Of a DNA stretch of 64,000 nucleotides, positions 18,541-26,319 are shown in pieces; within the stretch, counting starts at the first letter, position 1; each line of letters begins with the position of its first letter. The notes below the pieces were generated by a model. The model was not told the DNA's origin and searched no databases. It saw only the letters and a program-made list of their open reading frames with translations. The translations under genes were made by a program, and so were the position numbers. The DNA lies in contig CAYYLW010000002.1 in NCBI GenBank assembly GCA_964472465.1, forward strand, positions 21,121-85,120, given 5' to 3'. This stretch comes from JAAYCI01 sp964472465 (lineage in GTDB: Bacteria; Bacillota; Clostridia; Oscillospirales; Ruminococcaceae).

Positions 18541-18571
18541 ACCATAAGTGCCCCCATTTGTTCGCCATGTG

Positions 18572-18736
18572 CTAACAAAGAAGCTTGAGCGATGGGTAAA
18601 AAAGACCTTCTCTGATATATAGGGTGAGGTTTGCCAACCGCACAAAGAAAACAGAGATGGGCAAGCTAAGTAGAAAAAAACCCACACCCACGCCGGCCAG
18701 CTTTGCCACGTCCATCAGCCGCACAGTTTTACTCAT
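18572..18736 (-). CDS. Small hydrophobic protein, 54 aa, unknown function
   Basis: Read on the minus strand, ATG 18734-18736 opens a 54-codon frame ending in TAG at 18572. The product starts MSKTVRLMDVAKLAGVGVG and continues with a hydrophobic stretch FFLLSLPISVFF that could span the membrane. GAGGAG is 8 bases upstream. A perfect -35 (TTGACA) and good -10 (TACAAT) lie just before it, so it is very likely expressed. The first 16 residues resemble the start of a LacI helix-turn-helix, but no such domain follows. It may be a small membrane protein or a relic of a LacI gene; I do not recognise a family. Confidence 0.6.
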   Translation of the reverse strand: MSKTVRLMDVAKLAGVGVGFFLLSLPISVFFVRLANLTLYIREGLFYPSLKLLC

Positions 18737-18772
18737 AGATTCGCTCCTCATACCAGGCGTCTTCTGTCCCCT

Positions 18773-18800
18773 ATTGTAGCAAATTTTGGGGGGCTGTCAA
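18773..18800 (-). promoter_or_regulatory. Strong sigma-A promoter for the 54-aa protein
   Basis: On the minus strand: TTGACA (18800-18795), 16-base spacer, TACAAT (18778-18773). It is the closest match to consensus I found in the window. Confidence 0.75.
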
Positions 18801-18897
18801 ATTAAGGCGCGGGAGGGGCAGGCCACAATAGGTTGCCGGTGGCGCAAAGCGATAGGCATAACGATAGGGGCGCCCAATTGGCAAGAGGTGGATAAAA

Positions 18898-18941
18898 AAA
18901 TCCCCCGGGCAGGTTATTCCTACAACCCGTCCGGGGGATTT
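18898..18941 (-). terminator. Terminator of the tandem micropeptide unit
   Basis: AAATCCCCCGG (18898-18908) pairs with CCGGGGGATTT (18931-18941). Read on the minus strand the stem is followed by a run of T (plus-strand A at 18894-18900). Confidence 0.8.
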
Positions 18942-18961
18942 GAAAAGATAGTTGTGTGTGT

Positions 18962-19015
18962 TTACCACCATATGTTCTGGAGGATGCCGGAGAGGAAAAA
19001 AATCATTGCGTTCAT
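18962..19015 (-). CDS. 17-aa hydrophobic peptide, tandem copy 1
   Basis: Minus-strand ATG at 19015-19013, stop TAA at 18964-18962. Product MNAMIFFLSGILQNIWW. A full AAAGGAGG ribosome site lies eight bases upstream and a TATACT -10-like box lies further upstream. The short, hydrophobic, Trp-ended peptide recalls type I toxin peptides or small membrane regulators, but the family is not recognised. It sits in a ~123-bp unit repeated at 19112-19234. It differs from copy 2 by Leu instead of Phe at position 12. Confidence 0.6.
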   Translation of the reverse strand: MNAMIFFLSGILQNIWW

Positions 19016-19234
19016 GAGTGTGGCCTCCTTTCGTGTGGGGTATGCTTTCAGTATAGCCATGGGCCGTAACCAAGCCGTAACCGGGGGCTGGTTTAATTTT
19101 TGGGGGGACTACCACCATATGTTCTGGAAGATGCCGGAGAGGAAAAAAATCATTGCGTTCATGTGTGTGGCCTCCTTTCGTGTGGGGTATGCTTTCAGTA
19201 TAGCCGTGGGCTGTAACCAAGCCGTAACCGGGTT
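18965..19234. repeat. Two tandem ~123-bp direct repeats carrying promoter, ribosome site and micro-ORF
   Basis: Unit 1 spans about 18965-19087 and unit 2 about 19112-19234, offset 147 bases, nearly identical with a handful of substitutions. Each unit, read on the minus strand, contains direct half-repeats GGTTACGGC / GGTTAC(A/G)GCC, a TATACT box, AAAGGAGG and a 17-codon ORF. A single terminator follows unit 1. Longer frames through the repeats on either strand look spurious. Confidence 0.85.
19109..19162 (-). CDS. 17-aa hydrophobic peptide, tandem copy 2
   Basis: Minus-strand ATG at 19162-19160, stop TAG at 19111-19109. Product MNAMIFFLSGIFQNIWW. AAAGGAGG lies eight bases upstream; TATACT is at plus-strand 19197-19202. 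The reading frame is kept intact against copy 1 even though the two copies use different stop codons (TAG versus TAA), which argues for selection on the peptide. Confidence 0.6.
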   Translation of the reverse strand: MNAMIFFLSGIFQNIWW

Positions 19235-19260
19235 TTCAATTTGTTGGCCATGTTGAAAAC

Positions 19261-19397
19261 CCATTGTAAAACACCTCACACATAGATATCATAAATGCTA
19301 CTATAATTATAAATAGATATCTAATAAATAATAAATGATATGTAATGGATAATGGAGTGCAAGGCCTATTTTAGCTACACTGAAATAGGTGATAATA
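19261..19397 (+). promoter_or_regulatory. AT-rich region with repeated AGATATC sites
   Basis: Two copies of (A/T)TAGATATC, at about 19282-19289 and 19313-19321, lie in very AT-rich DNA upstream of the XRE gene. They could be operators for that regulator. The composition contrasts with the neighbouring genes. Confidence 0.35.
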
Positions 19398-19649
19398 ATG
19401 GGTAGAAACAAAAAAATTAAATTTGAAAACTGAGATAAATATATTGCGCTTGGTTTAAACATTTCTTATTACCGAAAAAGAAAAGGGATGACCCAAGAGC
19501 AATTGGCTGAGGTGGCAGAACTGAGCCGCGGGTATTTGGGCGTTATTGAAGCCCCAGGGACGGTGACCAATATTTCCCTAGAAACCTTGTTTGGTTTGGC
19601 GGGTGCCTTGGAAGTAGACCCCGCACAGCTATTGGAAATACGCAAGTAG
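19398..19649 (+). pseudogene. XRE-family (HTH_3) regulator interrupted by an in-frame TGA
   Basis: ATG 19398 has AGGTGA just upstream and encodes MGRNKKIKFEN. Then TGA (19431-19433) interrupts, and the same frame continues DKYIALGLNISYYRKRKGMTQEQLAEVA with a clear Cro/C1-type helix-turn-helix (TQEQLAEVAELSRGYLGVIE), ending at TAG 19647. A Trp or Cys codon changed to TGA is the simplest explanation, as TGA is used as a normal stop elsewhere in this window. The full product would be about 83 residues. It could once have controlled the adjacent peptide repeats. Confidence 0.75.
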
Positions 19650-19693
19650 GGTAGAGAAAAGGCCTTGGTGTAGAGGGGCAGAATGAAATAGAA

Positions 19694-19736
19694 AAATAGC
19701 CCACCGGTGTGGTTTGGACACACCGATGGGCTATTT
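19694..19736. terminator. Bidirectional terminator
   Basis: AAATAGCCCACCGGTGTG pairs with CACACCGATGGGCTATTT around a GTTTGGA loop (one mismatch). T-rich sequence follows on the minus strand. It separates the XRE gene from the radical SAM gene. Confidence 0.8.
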
Positions 19737-19773
19737 GGTTGCGTCAAGCGGGTTTGTGCCGGGATACTATTTT

Positions 19774-21111
19774 TTATCGGCGGTAGAGTGCCTGCCCGTT
19801 TTGGCCGCTTAGGTTGAAGGCGCAAAAGGGAACAAGCTCGCCCTCTGGCGAAACCACGTGAACGTGGCAGTGCTGCAAACGTTTGGTGTCCAAGGTCCAC
19901 GCGTCTTGAAACATCATGCCGGAAATGGCAAGCCGAGATTGTTGTTGCAGGGCGAGAAACCCTTCCAGAGAATCCTCTTTCGGCGGCCCCTCTTGGCTGC
20001 AAGCCCCCACGGGAGACCATTTTTGCGCCACCGCCTGCCGGGCCCTATCGCTGCTGGGGCGCGGGGGGGCCTTGCCACAGCAGGGGTGTGTGGCGGTTTG
20101 TACCCGCCGCCATCTTCCCCCGGCGAGGGTATAATCCGCATGAAAAGAACAAAGTGGGTGCTCTGCGCCGCCGGGCATAAAATCGGCCGCCTGCACCTGG
20201 CCGCCGCTCTGCTGTTCCAGCGCCCAAAGCAGCCCCGGCAGTGTGAGCCTCTCCTCGCGTTCCCAGGCCGCGCCATACCGGCCAAAATAGCTGATTGGCT
20301 GGAAGTGCACCCCCCGTACGGTGGGGCTATGCAGCGCGGCATATTCCAGTATGCTCCACACATCTTGTAGGTTGCAGCCGGGTTTCACCGTGGGCACCAA
20401 AACCACACCCAGCCCCGCCCGGCCACAGTTTTCCACGGCTTTTTTTTTCACGTTTAGCAAAGGCCTGCCGCGCAGTTCTTGGTAGGGGGCTTCGCGTGTT
20501 GAATCAAATTGCAGGAACACGGTTTGCAAACCCGCTTTTTTTAGGCTGTGCGCAAAGGCTTCTTCTTCGGCCAGGCGCAGGCCATTTGTGTTGATTTGAA
20601 AGAACGGGAAGCCTTTGCGGCGGCCCGCCTCAACAATTTCTGGCAGGTCTTCCCTCAGGCTGGGTTCACCGCCAGAAAGCTGGATGTTGAAGGGCCCGCC
20701 CTTTTCCAGCAACAGATCAAACCAGGCCAAAATCGTTTCCAAGCTGGGGTCTGGCGGGGCGGACGCGCTGCCGCCGGAATTGGCAAAACAAACGGGGCAG
20801 GCCATGTTGCAGCGCGCCGTCACCTCCAGCAGCACACAACAACTGGCCTGCTGATGGTTTTCACACAGCCCACAGTCATAGGGGCACCCGTTTTTAGCGG
20901 CGCGGTGGGCCCCTATTGGCTTTTGTGGCAGGGGCTCTTTGTACCGGGCCAGGAAGCTGGCCTCACCCTGCCAGACCCGGGTTTCAAAAAAGCCATGCTC
21001 CTCGCAGCTTTTTTGCAGTAAAATCTCCTCTTGCTGCAACACATACCGTGCGTCTATCTTTTTCAGGCACACGGGGCAAACGCTTTGGGCCGTACACAAG
21101 AATTTAGCCAT
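19774..21111 (-). CDS. Radical SAM protein, TrsS-like (molybdenum-hydroxylase accessory cluster)
   Basis: 445 residues. The [4Fe-4S]/SAM motif CNMACPVC has Cys101, Cys105 and Cys108; the SAM-binding SGGEP follows, and INTNG is typical. Extra N-terminal Cys clusters are VCPVC (about 12-15) and NGCPYDCGLC (about 75-83), and a further CHVHV...FCAFN lies at the C-terminus. The layout matches the radical SAM (seleno)protein found next to C_GCAxxG_C_C, DVU_1556-type methyltransferase and AMP-ligase genes, all present within 15 kb here. Its reaction is unknown. ATG 21111 overlaps the upstream gene's stop by 8 bases. Confidence 0.82.
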   Translation of the reverse strand: MAKFLCTAQSVCPVCLKKIDARYVLQQEEILLQKSCEEHGFFETRVWQGEASFLARYKEPLPQKPIGAHRAAKNGCPYDCGLCENHQQASCCVLLEVTARCNMACPVCFANSGGSASAPPDPSLETILAWFDLLLEKGGPFNIQLSGGEPSLREDLPEIVEAGRRKGFPFFQINTNGLRLAEEEAFAHSLKKAGLQTVFLQFDSTREAPYQELRGRPLLNVKKKAVENCGRAGLGVVLVPTVKPGCNLQDVWSILEYAALHSPTVRGVHFQPISYFGRYGAAWEREERLTLPGLLWALEQQSGGQVQAADFMPGGAEHPLCSFHADYTLAGGRWRRVQTATHPCCGKAPPRPSSDRARQAVAQKWSPVGACSQEGPPKEDSLEGFLALQQQSRLAISGMMFQDAWTLDTKRLQHCHVHVVSPEGELVPFCAFNLSGQNGQALYRR

Positions 21112-21523
21112 ACAGGCCCACTCCCTGGGCTTCTAAAATATCCAGCATTTTTTCAAATGTGGCCACCATCAACTTGGGGCAAAACCCTGCCATGCCGCTG
21201 GGCGCACCCGCCAGCAATTCCCGGCACTCCAGGCTGCCGTACTCCTGTGTAAACCACGCCACCAGCTCCCGCGCCGGCGCTTGATAGCCTGCTGGCTCCG
21301 GCTGGGTAGCGCCGCGGGGAAAATAGGTGCCAATGGCGGCCACAGCGCCCGTTAGGGTGCCGCAGGTGCGCTGGGCGCACATGCCCCCGCCCAGTGCGCC
21401 CAGCGCACGCACCGCAAAGGGGTGGTCTAGCCCGCGCATGTCCAGCGAAAGCTGCATCATCACCTGGCTACAGTGCAGGCCATTTTGTAGTTGCTCTTTT
21501 ACCAGCGCTTCAAGGCTTTGCAT
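21104..21523 (-). CDS. C_GCAxxG_C_C family redox protein (DVU_1555-like)
   Basis: 139 residues. The conserved cysteines are in CSQV, GGGMCAQRTCGTLTGAVAAIG, ECRELL and FCPKLM, the order that defines this family. The alanine of the family's GCAxxG motif is replaced (TCGTLTG). Proteins of this kind are thought to bind a metal or take part in thiol redox chemistry. AAAGGAGGG lies before ATG 21523. The stop overlaps the radical SAM start, so the two are translationally coupled and probably act together. Confidence 0.85.
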   Translation of the reverse strand: MQSLEALVKEQLQNGLHCSQVMMQLSLDMRGLDHPFAVRALGALGGGMCAQRTCGTLTGAVAAIGTYFPRGATQPEPAGYQAPARELVAWFTQEYGSLECRELLAGAPSGMAGFCPKLMVATFEKMLDILEAQGVGLYG

Positions 21524-21546
21524 GCAAACCCTCCTTTGGCCTTTTT

Positions 21547-22824
21547 CTATTGGGCATCCGCCGCCTCATAGCCGCACCAGTCCAGCAGTGTGCAAGCCAA
21601 AACCTGGCAGGAATGCAGGTAGTCCTCCAGCCCAACCCATTCGTTGTTGGCGTGCATTTGCTCGGTTTTGCCCGGGCCAAAAATGACGGTGGGCGTGTGG
21701 CCGTACTGGTTTAAAAAACGGATATCGGCAGCGCCTTGGCGGCCACTGATGCTGGGCGCCTGCCCCAAAACGGTTTCGTAGTTGTGGCATAGGGTTTGCA
21801 CAATGGGGCTATCCACGGGGATTTCAGAGGGTTCTGCAAAATAGCCGGTGTACACCACCTCCGGCGGGTTTTCGCGCAGCCAGGGTTCTTCCTCTGCGGC
21901 GCGGCGCGCAACAAAGGCCGCAAAGGCCTGTTTTACAGCGGCGGAGTCCTCGCCCGGCAAGGTGGCCAAAGAGCCTTTCAGTAAGGCGCTATCGGGAAAG
22001 GCGCTGTTGTAGCTTCCGCTGCAAAACTGGCCAATCATGCAGGGAACCGAGCCAAAGACGTCGGGATAGAGTGGGTGGGACACCTGCTCGATGCGCAGGG
22101 CCTCAAATTCGGAAACGATTTGTGTGACCAGCCACCCCAGCCGGATGCCGCTTACGCCCAGGTCTCGCCGCTGTATTCCCGCGGCCTTGCCCTTCACCCG
22201 GATATCAAACCAGATGCGCCCAATGGAGCCGGGCTGCACCTGCATGCTGGAGGTTTCGCAGCAAATGCCGGCGTCCGCCCGGTAGCCCCGCTGTACACAG
22301 GCCAGGGTTCCGTTCCCGGTCAATTCCTCGTCCATCACATACTCGGCCAGCACATCCCCTTTAGGCTGTAGGCCGCAGGCTTTTACCGCCTTCATGGCCA
22401 TGGTAAAAGCGGCCACACCGCTTTTCATGTCGGAGGTGCCGCGGCCATACATCTTGCCGTCCGCAATATCGGCAGACCAGGGCCCATGCTCCCAGTTTTC
22501 GGCCGCCCCCTCCGGAATCACGTCCACATGCCCATTGAACAGCAGGCTGCGCCCACCGCCCCGGCCGGCCCATTTCGCCACCAGGTTGGGTCGCCCCTCA
22601 TATGGTAAGGATTCTTTTACATACCCCGGGTGCTGGCGCAGCTCTTGCAGAGAGGGCACGAAACAATCCACTTCCAGCCCCATCTCCTGTAGTTGCTGCT
22701 GCAAAAAAGCCTGCACGGGCCCTTCGTCTCCGGTCACACTCGGTATTTGAATCAATTGCCGTAAAAAGTCCACCAATTCCTCGCGGTGTTCTTCCATCCA
22801 AGCACATACCCGCTCTTTGCTCAT
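21547..22824 (-). CDS. M20 family metallohydrolase (ArgE/DapE/ACY1, YgeY-like)
   Basis: 425 residues. Zinc ligands and catalytic residues of M20: His in FNGHVDVIP, Asp in YGRGTSDMKSG, the DEE of MDEELTGNG, and the C-terminal His in TEQMHANNEWV. A lid/dimerisation domain lies between. Members cleave N-acyl or peptide-like amide bonds. It ends 23 bases before the C_GCAxxG gene, so a shared transcript is likely. Similar hydrolases (YgeY) occur in purine-degradation loci with Mo hydroxylases, which fits here but does not define the substrate. GAGGAG precedes ATG 22824. Confidence 0.88.
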   Translation of the reverse strand: MSKERVCAWMEEHREELVDFLRQLIQIPSVTGDEGPVQAFLQQQLQEMGLEVDCFVPSLQELRQHPGYVKESLPYEGRPNLVAKWAGRGGGRSLLFNGHVDVIPEGAAENWEHGPWSADIADGKMYGRGTSDMKSGVAAFTMAMKAVKACGLQPKGDVLAEYVMDEELTGNGTLACVQRGYRADAGICCETSSMQVQPGSIGRIWFDIRVKGKAAGIQRRDLGVSGIRLGWLVTQIVSEFEALRIEQVSHPLYPDVFGSVPCMIGQFCSGSYNSAFPDSALLKGSLATLPGEDSAAVKQAFAAFVARRAAEEEPWLRENPPEVVYTGYFAEPSEIPVDSPIVQTLCHNYETVLGQAPSISGRQGAADIRFLNQYGHTPTVIFGPGKTEQMHANNEWVGLEDYLHSCQVLACTLLDWCGYEAADAQ

Positions 22825-22860
22825 AAAAGGCTCCTCTTTTCAGTATTATTGTGAAAAACA

Positions 22861-23063
22861 TCTCTTACCCGGAATAGTAGCACAAGCGGGCCCAAAGAAG
22901 AATAGAAGAATACAGTTTTTGCTTCACTTTTAGTACATTGGTACAATTGTCTTTTATGAGGCTACAAAAATAACCGCTATTTTTCTATACAAATGTCAAA
23001 TTGTTCCCGCTGCCATTTGGTGTTATCATACAAACACAAGTTTGCCAAACCCAGGAGGCAGCC
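22861..23063. promoter_or_regulatory. Divergent promoter region with TAGTACA-type palindromic site
   Basis: For the PucR gene: TTGTTC (23001-23006), 17-base spacer, TATCAT (23024-23029). The paired motif TAGTACATTG/GTACAATTGT (22931-22950) is a probable operator. Related sites occur at 24778, 45289 and 63991-64000. Confidence 0.5.
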
Positions 23064-24743
23064 ATGAGTATTGAATTGCGGGACGTAATGAAAATATTTC
23101 CATTTTCGATGGCCCGGTTGATTGCAGGCGAAGCGGGGCTCTCCCGCCCGGTGATTTCGGCCAACATCCAGGAGGTGCCCGATGTAGACCGCTGGATGAA
23201 GGGGGGAGAGATTGTGTTCACGGCCGGATACGCCTTCCAAAGCGCGGAAAACGGCTGCAAGATGATGGAAAAATTGAACCAGGTGGGAATTGCGGCCCTG
23301 GCCATAAAGCCGGGGCAGTACCTGTCTATCATTCCAGATGCGATGATAGAATGCGCGAATAGCCTGGGGCTACCCCTGTTTGAACTGCCGCAGGATTTGC
23401 CTTATATGGATTGCATTATCGCCATATTTGAGCAAATTACACAAAAGCAACTGTCCTTGCTAAAGCGGGTGGATAGGGTACACGCCATGCTTACCCAAAC
23501 CATTCTGAACAAAGAAGGGCTGGACGGAATTTGCGATATTTTGTATGAGGTGACGGGCAACCCGGTGTTCATCACAGATTCCCACGGGGCCGTGTTTGCC
23601 GATAAGACCCACGCGGAGGATGAGGCAGATACCAACAACTATAGAGAGATGATTTTGGGGCAACTGGAGCATTATTTCTCCCGCAGTGAGGAGAAGCATT
23701 TGCGGGAAAACCAGTGCAATATCCTTTCGCCAGGGCCCGGCCTGCGCCTGCTTATTGTGCCCATTGCGGTGCAGGCAAAGCGGATTGGCTATCTGATTTT
23801 AGACATGGTGCACAACGAGATGCTGGATGTGGACATGATAGCGTTTGAGCAGGCCAGCAGCATGGTGGCTGTGGAATTTTTGAACGAAAAGGCCCTGTGG
23901 CAACAGGAGCAAAAAGTACGTGAACAGCTTTTGGAAGATTTGCTGATGAAGCACTATGGAGATGAAAAACTGGTGATTCAACGCGGTAGATACCTAGGCT
24001 TTGACATGACAGGGCGCTACAGCCTGTTTGCCATTGATGCGGATTCGTTTGAAGAAAAACTGAAAAACGAAATGATGGACCTGGGAGAGGAGCGAGTGCA
24101 GCAAATCAAAAGCCAGGTGCAGCAGAAAATACGCGCCGGCATGGAAAAATACCACCGCCCCAGCCTTGTGTTAGATAGAAGCATGGGGGCCATTGGGATG
24201 ATTAGCATCCGCAAAGATTCGGATGTGCAGGAATGTGCCCTTGTGATTGGCGAGATTTTGGAGGAGCTGAACAAGCTGAACACCAGCCTTTCTTTTTCGG
24301 CCGGGATAGGAAGGATTAAACAGGGGATTCGGCATGTGGAAAAAGGTAGCCGGGAGGCCCTGCTGGCCATGCGTGCCGGGCGGAATTTGCAGGTGGAAAA
24401 TGAAACCGGGCGGGTGCATACCTTTGATGAGGTGGGTTGCCTGAGTTTTTTGTGTGAGCTGACTGGCTCCACCGCCATGCAAGAATTTTACGAGGAATAC
24501 CTGGGTTGCCTGCAACAGTATGACCAGGAAAATAACGCCGAACTGATTAAAACATTGAAATGCTATTTCGCCTGCAACAAAAATTTGCGTAAAACGGCGG
24601 AAATGTTGTTTGTCCATAAAAACTCCGTCATTTACCGGCTGGGGAAAATTGAAACCCTGATGGGCAAAAAGCTAGACCACCATCAAACTTCTTTTGATTT
24701 GCAACTGTGCCTAAAACTTCAAAGCATCCTGCGGGATGTGTAA
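23064..24743 (+). CDS. PucR family transcriptional regulator
   Basis: About 559 residues. N-terminal PucR domain (residues 1-125: ISANIQEVPDVDRWMKGGEIVFTAGYAF), a central GAF/CdaR-like sensor region, and the C-terminal HTH_30 helix-turn-helix (NKNLRKTAEMLFVHKNSVIYRLGKIETLMG). PucR proteins control purine catabolism in Bacillus and related processes elsewhere. ATG 23064 follows CCAGGAGG. It sits between the M20/C_GCAxxG/radical SAM genes and the dehydrogenase, symporter and Mo hydroxylase genes, so it is the best candidate regulator of both sides. Confidence 0.92.
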   Translation: MSIELRDVMKIFPFSMARLIAGEAGLSRPVISANIQEVPDVDRWMKGGEIVFTAGYAFQSAENGCKMMEKLNQVGIAALAIKPGQYLSIIPDAMIECANSLGLPLFELPQDLPYMDCIIAIFEQITQKQLSLLKRVDRVHAMLTQTILNKEGLDGICDILYEVTGNPVFITDSHGAVFADKTHAEDEADTNNYREMILGQLEHYFSRSEEKHLRENQCNILSPGPGLRLLIVPIAVQAKRIGYLILDMVHNEMLDVDMIAFEQASSMVAVEFLNEKALWQQEQKVREQLLEDLLMKHYGDEKLVIQRGRYLGFDMTGRYSLFAIDADSFEEKLKNEMMDLGEERVQQIKSQVQQKIRAGMEKYHRPSLVLDRSMGAIGMISIRKDSDVQECALVIGEILEELNKLNTSLSFSAGIGRIKQGIRHVEKGSREALLAMRAGRNLQVENETGRVHTFDEVGCLSFLCELTGSTAMQEFYEEYLGCLQQYDQENNAELIKTLKCYFACNKNLRKTAEMLFVHKNSVIYRLGKIETLMGKKLDHHQTSFDLQLCLKLQSILRDV

Positions 24744-25111
24744 GTATACTAAAATAACTGGAAGATAATTGGTTTTTTAGTACAATGACACCAAAGGTTG
24801 GCTGTGCTATGATGTGGCTGGAATACCAGCGGCAAAACCAGCAATGAACCCAATAGGAGGCGGCCCAGCGGTGGCCGCTTTCCTTTCAGCCACTATCATT
24901 AAGAAACAGAACAACACCCAAAACCCCTGTTTTCCATCCGGTAGGGAGGTTGGTTAAATTAGAGTTTGGCATTTTTGCCTGGTTCTAGTACAGAAAACGT
25001 TTCACGGCCCGTGCCCGGTACACTGCGCAGGAATACGAATTCTCTTGAATACCCGCAGCCCAGTTAAACCATTGGTAGAAGAAACCAATTGAACACAAGG
25101 GAGGAAGAGAT
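24744..25111 (+). promoter_or_regulatory. 368-bp regulatory gap: promoter, operator-like site and attenuator hairpin
   Basis: TAGTACA (24778-24784) directly precedes a strong promoter ATGACA (24785-24790), 17-base spacer, TATGAT (24808-24813). About 45 bases downstream, GCGGCC (24860-24865) pairs with GGCCGC (24873-24878) followed by TTTCCTTT, a terminator inside the leader. The remaining 220 bases to the dehydrogenase show no gene I can support; another TAGTACA occurs at about 24984. Confidence 0.55.
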
Positions 25112-26239
25112 ATGGTAAAAGCAGCAGTTTTTCTAGGAAAGGAAAAAATGGAGGTGCGTGAATTTCCGAAGCCAGAGGTGGCCCCGGATCACGCCCTGCT
25201 GAAAGTGGCTGCCTGCGGTGTTTGCGGTACAGACCCGCACATCTACATGGGGCATCTCAACGTGCCCGCACCGCTGATTATTGGGCATGAGTTTTCGGGC
25301 ATAGTGGAGGAGTTTGGAAAAGAGTATTTGATGCAGGACATGTATGGCCAGCCCTTGAAAGCGGGCGACCGCGTGGCCTTGGGCACCACGATGAACTGTG
25401 GCAAATGCTACTACTGCCGCTTTACCCCACACCGTAACAACATGTGCGCCAATTGTGATATTTACGGCATCACCATGGGCATTGACCGTGCGCCCTCCCT
25501 ATGGGGCGGCTATTCGGAGTATGTGTATCTGCTTCCGGGCTCCTGGATGTTCAAAATTCCCGATGATATGAGTTTTGAAGTGGCCGCCTTGTCCGACCCT
25601 TGCGCCTGCGCCACCCGCACGGTAGAGCGTGCCTTCACGCCGGGTATGCCAGGGTCTGCGGATAGCTTTGGGGTGAACAGCAGCGTGGTGGTGCAGGGGC
25701 TTGGCAGCATTGGGCTTTTGGCGGCCGCCTACGCAAAAGCCGCCGGGGCCTATCCGGTTATCGGCATTGAGGGAAACCCCACACGGATATCGTACGCCAA
25801 GAAATTTGGCTGTGACATTGTGATTGATATGAACGAATACCCCACGGCAGAAGAACGGGTGGCCAAGGTGAAAGAGTTGACCCGGGGCCTGGGTGCCGAT
25901 GTTGTGCTGGAGATGGCCGGTGTTCCCGCCGCCTTCGCGGAATCCATGCAACTGGTGCGCTGTGGCGGCAAGCTGGTGGAGTTTGGGCACTTTTCCAACG
26001 TGGGCACCACCCCCCTCAACCCCCAAGATATCGTGAACAAGGATTTGGATATTCACGGCGTGTTTGCCTATCCCAACACCCAAATTGGCGTCGCGCTGAA
26101 TTTCTTGCACAATTTTGCGGATCGATTCCCCTTCCACGAGCTCATCACACACCGTTTCAATGTACAGGATACCGAAAAAGCCATTTTGGCCGGGCGAGAC
26201 AAAACCTGTGTGAAGGCAATGATTGTGAACCCGGTATAA
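25112..26239 (+). CDS. Zinc-dependent alcohol dehydrogenase (MDR family)
   Basis: 375 residues. Catalytic zinc ligands: Cys in CGVCGTD, His-Glu in IIGHEFSG. Structural zinc cysteines are in NCGKCYYCRFTPHRNNMC. NAD(P) domain VVVQGLGSIGLLAAAYAKAAGA. Members oxidise secondary alcohols or polyols. GGGAGG precedes ATG 25112. It heads a plus-strand set with a symporter and a Mo hydroxylase, suggesting oxidation of a transported alcohol or an intermediate of the same pathway. Substrate unknown. Confidence 0.9.
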   Translation: MVKAAVFLGKEKMEVREFPKPEVAPDHALLKVAACGVCGTDPHIYMGHLNVPAPLIIGHEFSGIVEEFGKEYLMQDMYGQPLKAGDRVALGTTMNCGKCYYCRFTPHRNNMCANCDIYGITMGIDRAPSLWGGYSEYVYLLPGSWMFKIPDDMSFEVAALSDPCACATRTVERAFTPGMPGSADSFGVNSSVVVQGLGSIGLLAAAYAKAAGAYPVIGIEGNPTRISYAKKFGCDIVIDMNEYPTAEERVAKVKELTRGLGADVVLEMAGVPAAFAESMQLVRCGGKLVEFGHFSNVGTTPLNPQDIVNKDLDIHGVFAYPNTQIGVALNFLHNFADRFPFHELITHRFNVQDTEKAILAGRDKTCVKAMIVNPV

Positions 26240-26319
26240 AGCGGCAGGCGAAACCCAGTTCTGTTTGTGCACGTTTTGCGTTTTTAGGCTGAACGAGGAT
26301 TCAAAGGGAGGAATTTGGG

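Noticed and set aside
18771..19220. A 149-codon minus-strand frame across the tandem repeats with a repeated VTAHGYTESIPHTKGGHTH-like peptide
   Set aside because: It is a by-product of the DNA repeat being a multiple of three; it lacks a ribosome site, crosses a terminator, and is out of frame with the better-supported 17-aa ORFs.
18960..19240. A CRISPR array or IS terminal repeats
   Set aside because: Only two direct copies of ~123 bp exist, with no spacer pattern, inverted ends or transposase; the content is a duplicated peptide gene.
24844..24957. A 37-codon plus-strand ORF after the PucR gene
   Set aside because: It overlaps the terminator hairpin, has no ribosome site and shows no hydrophobic or conserved pattern.
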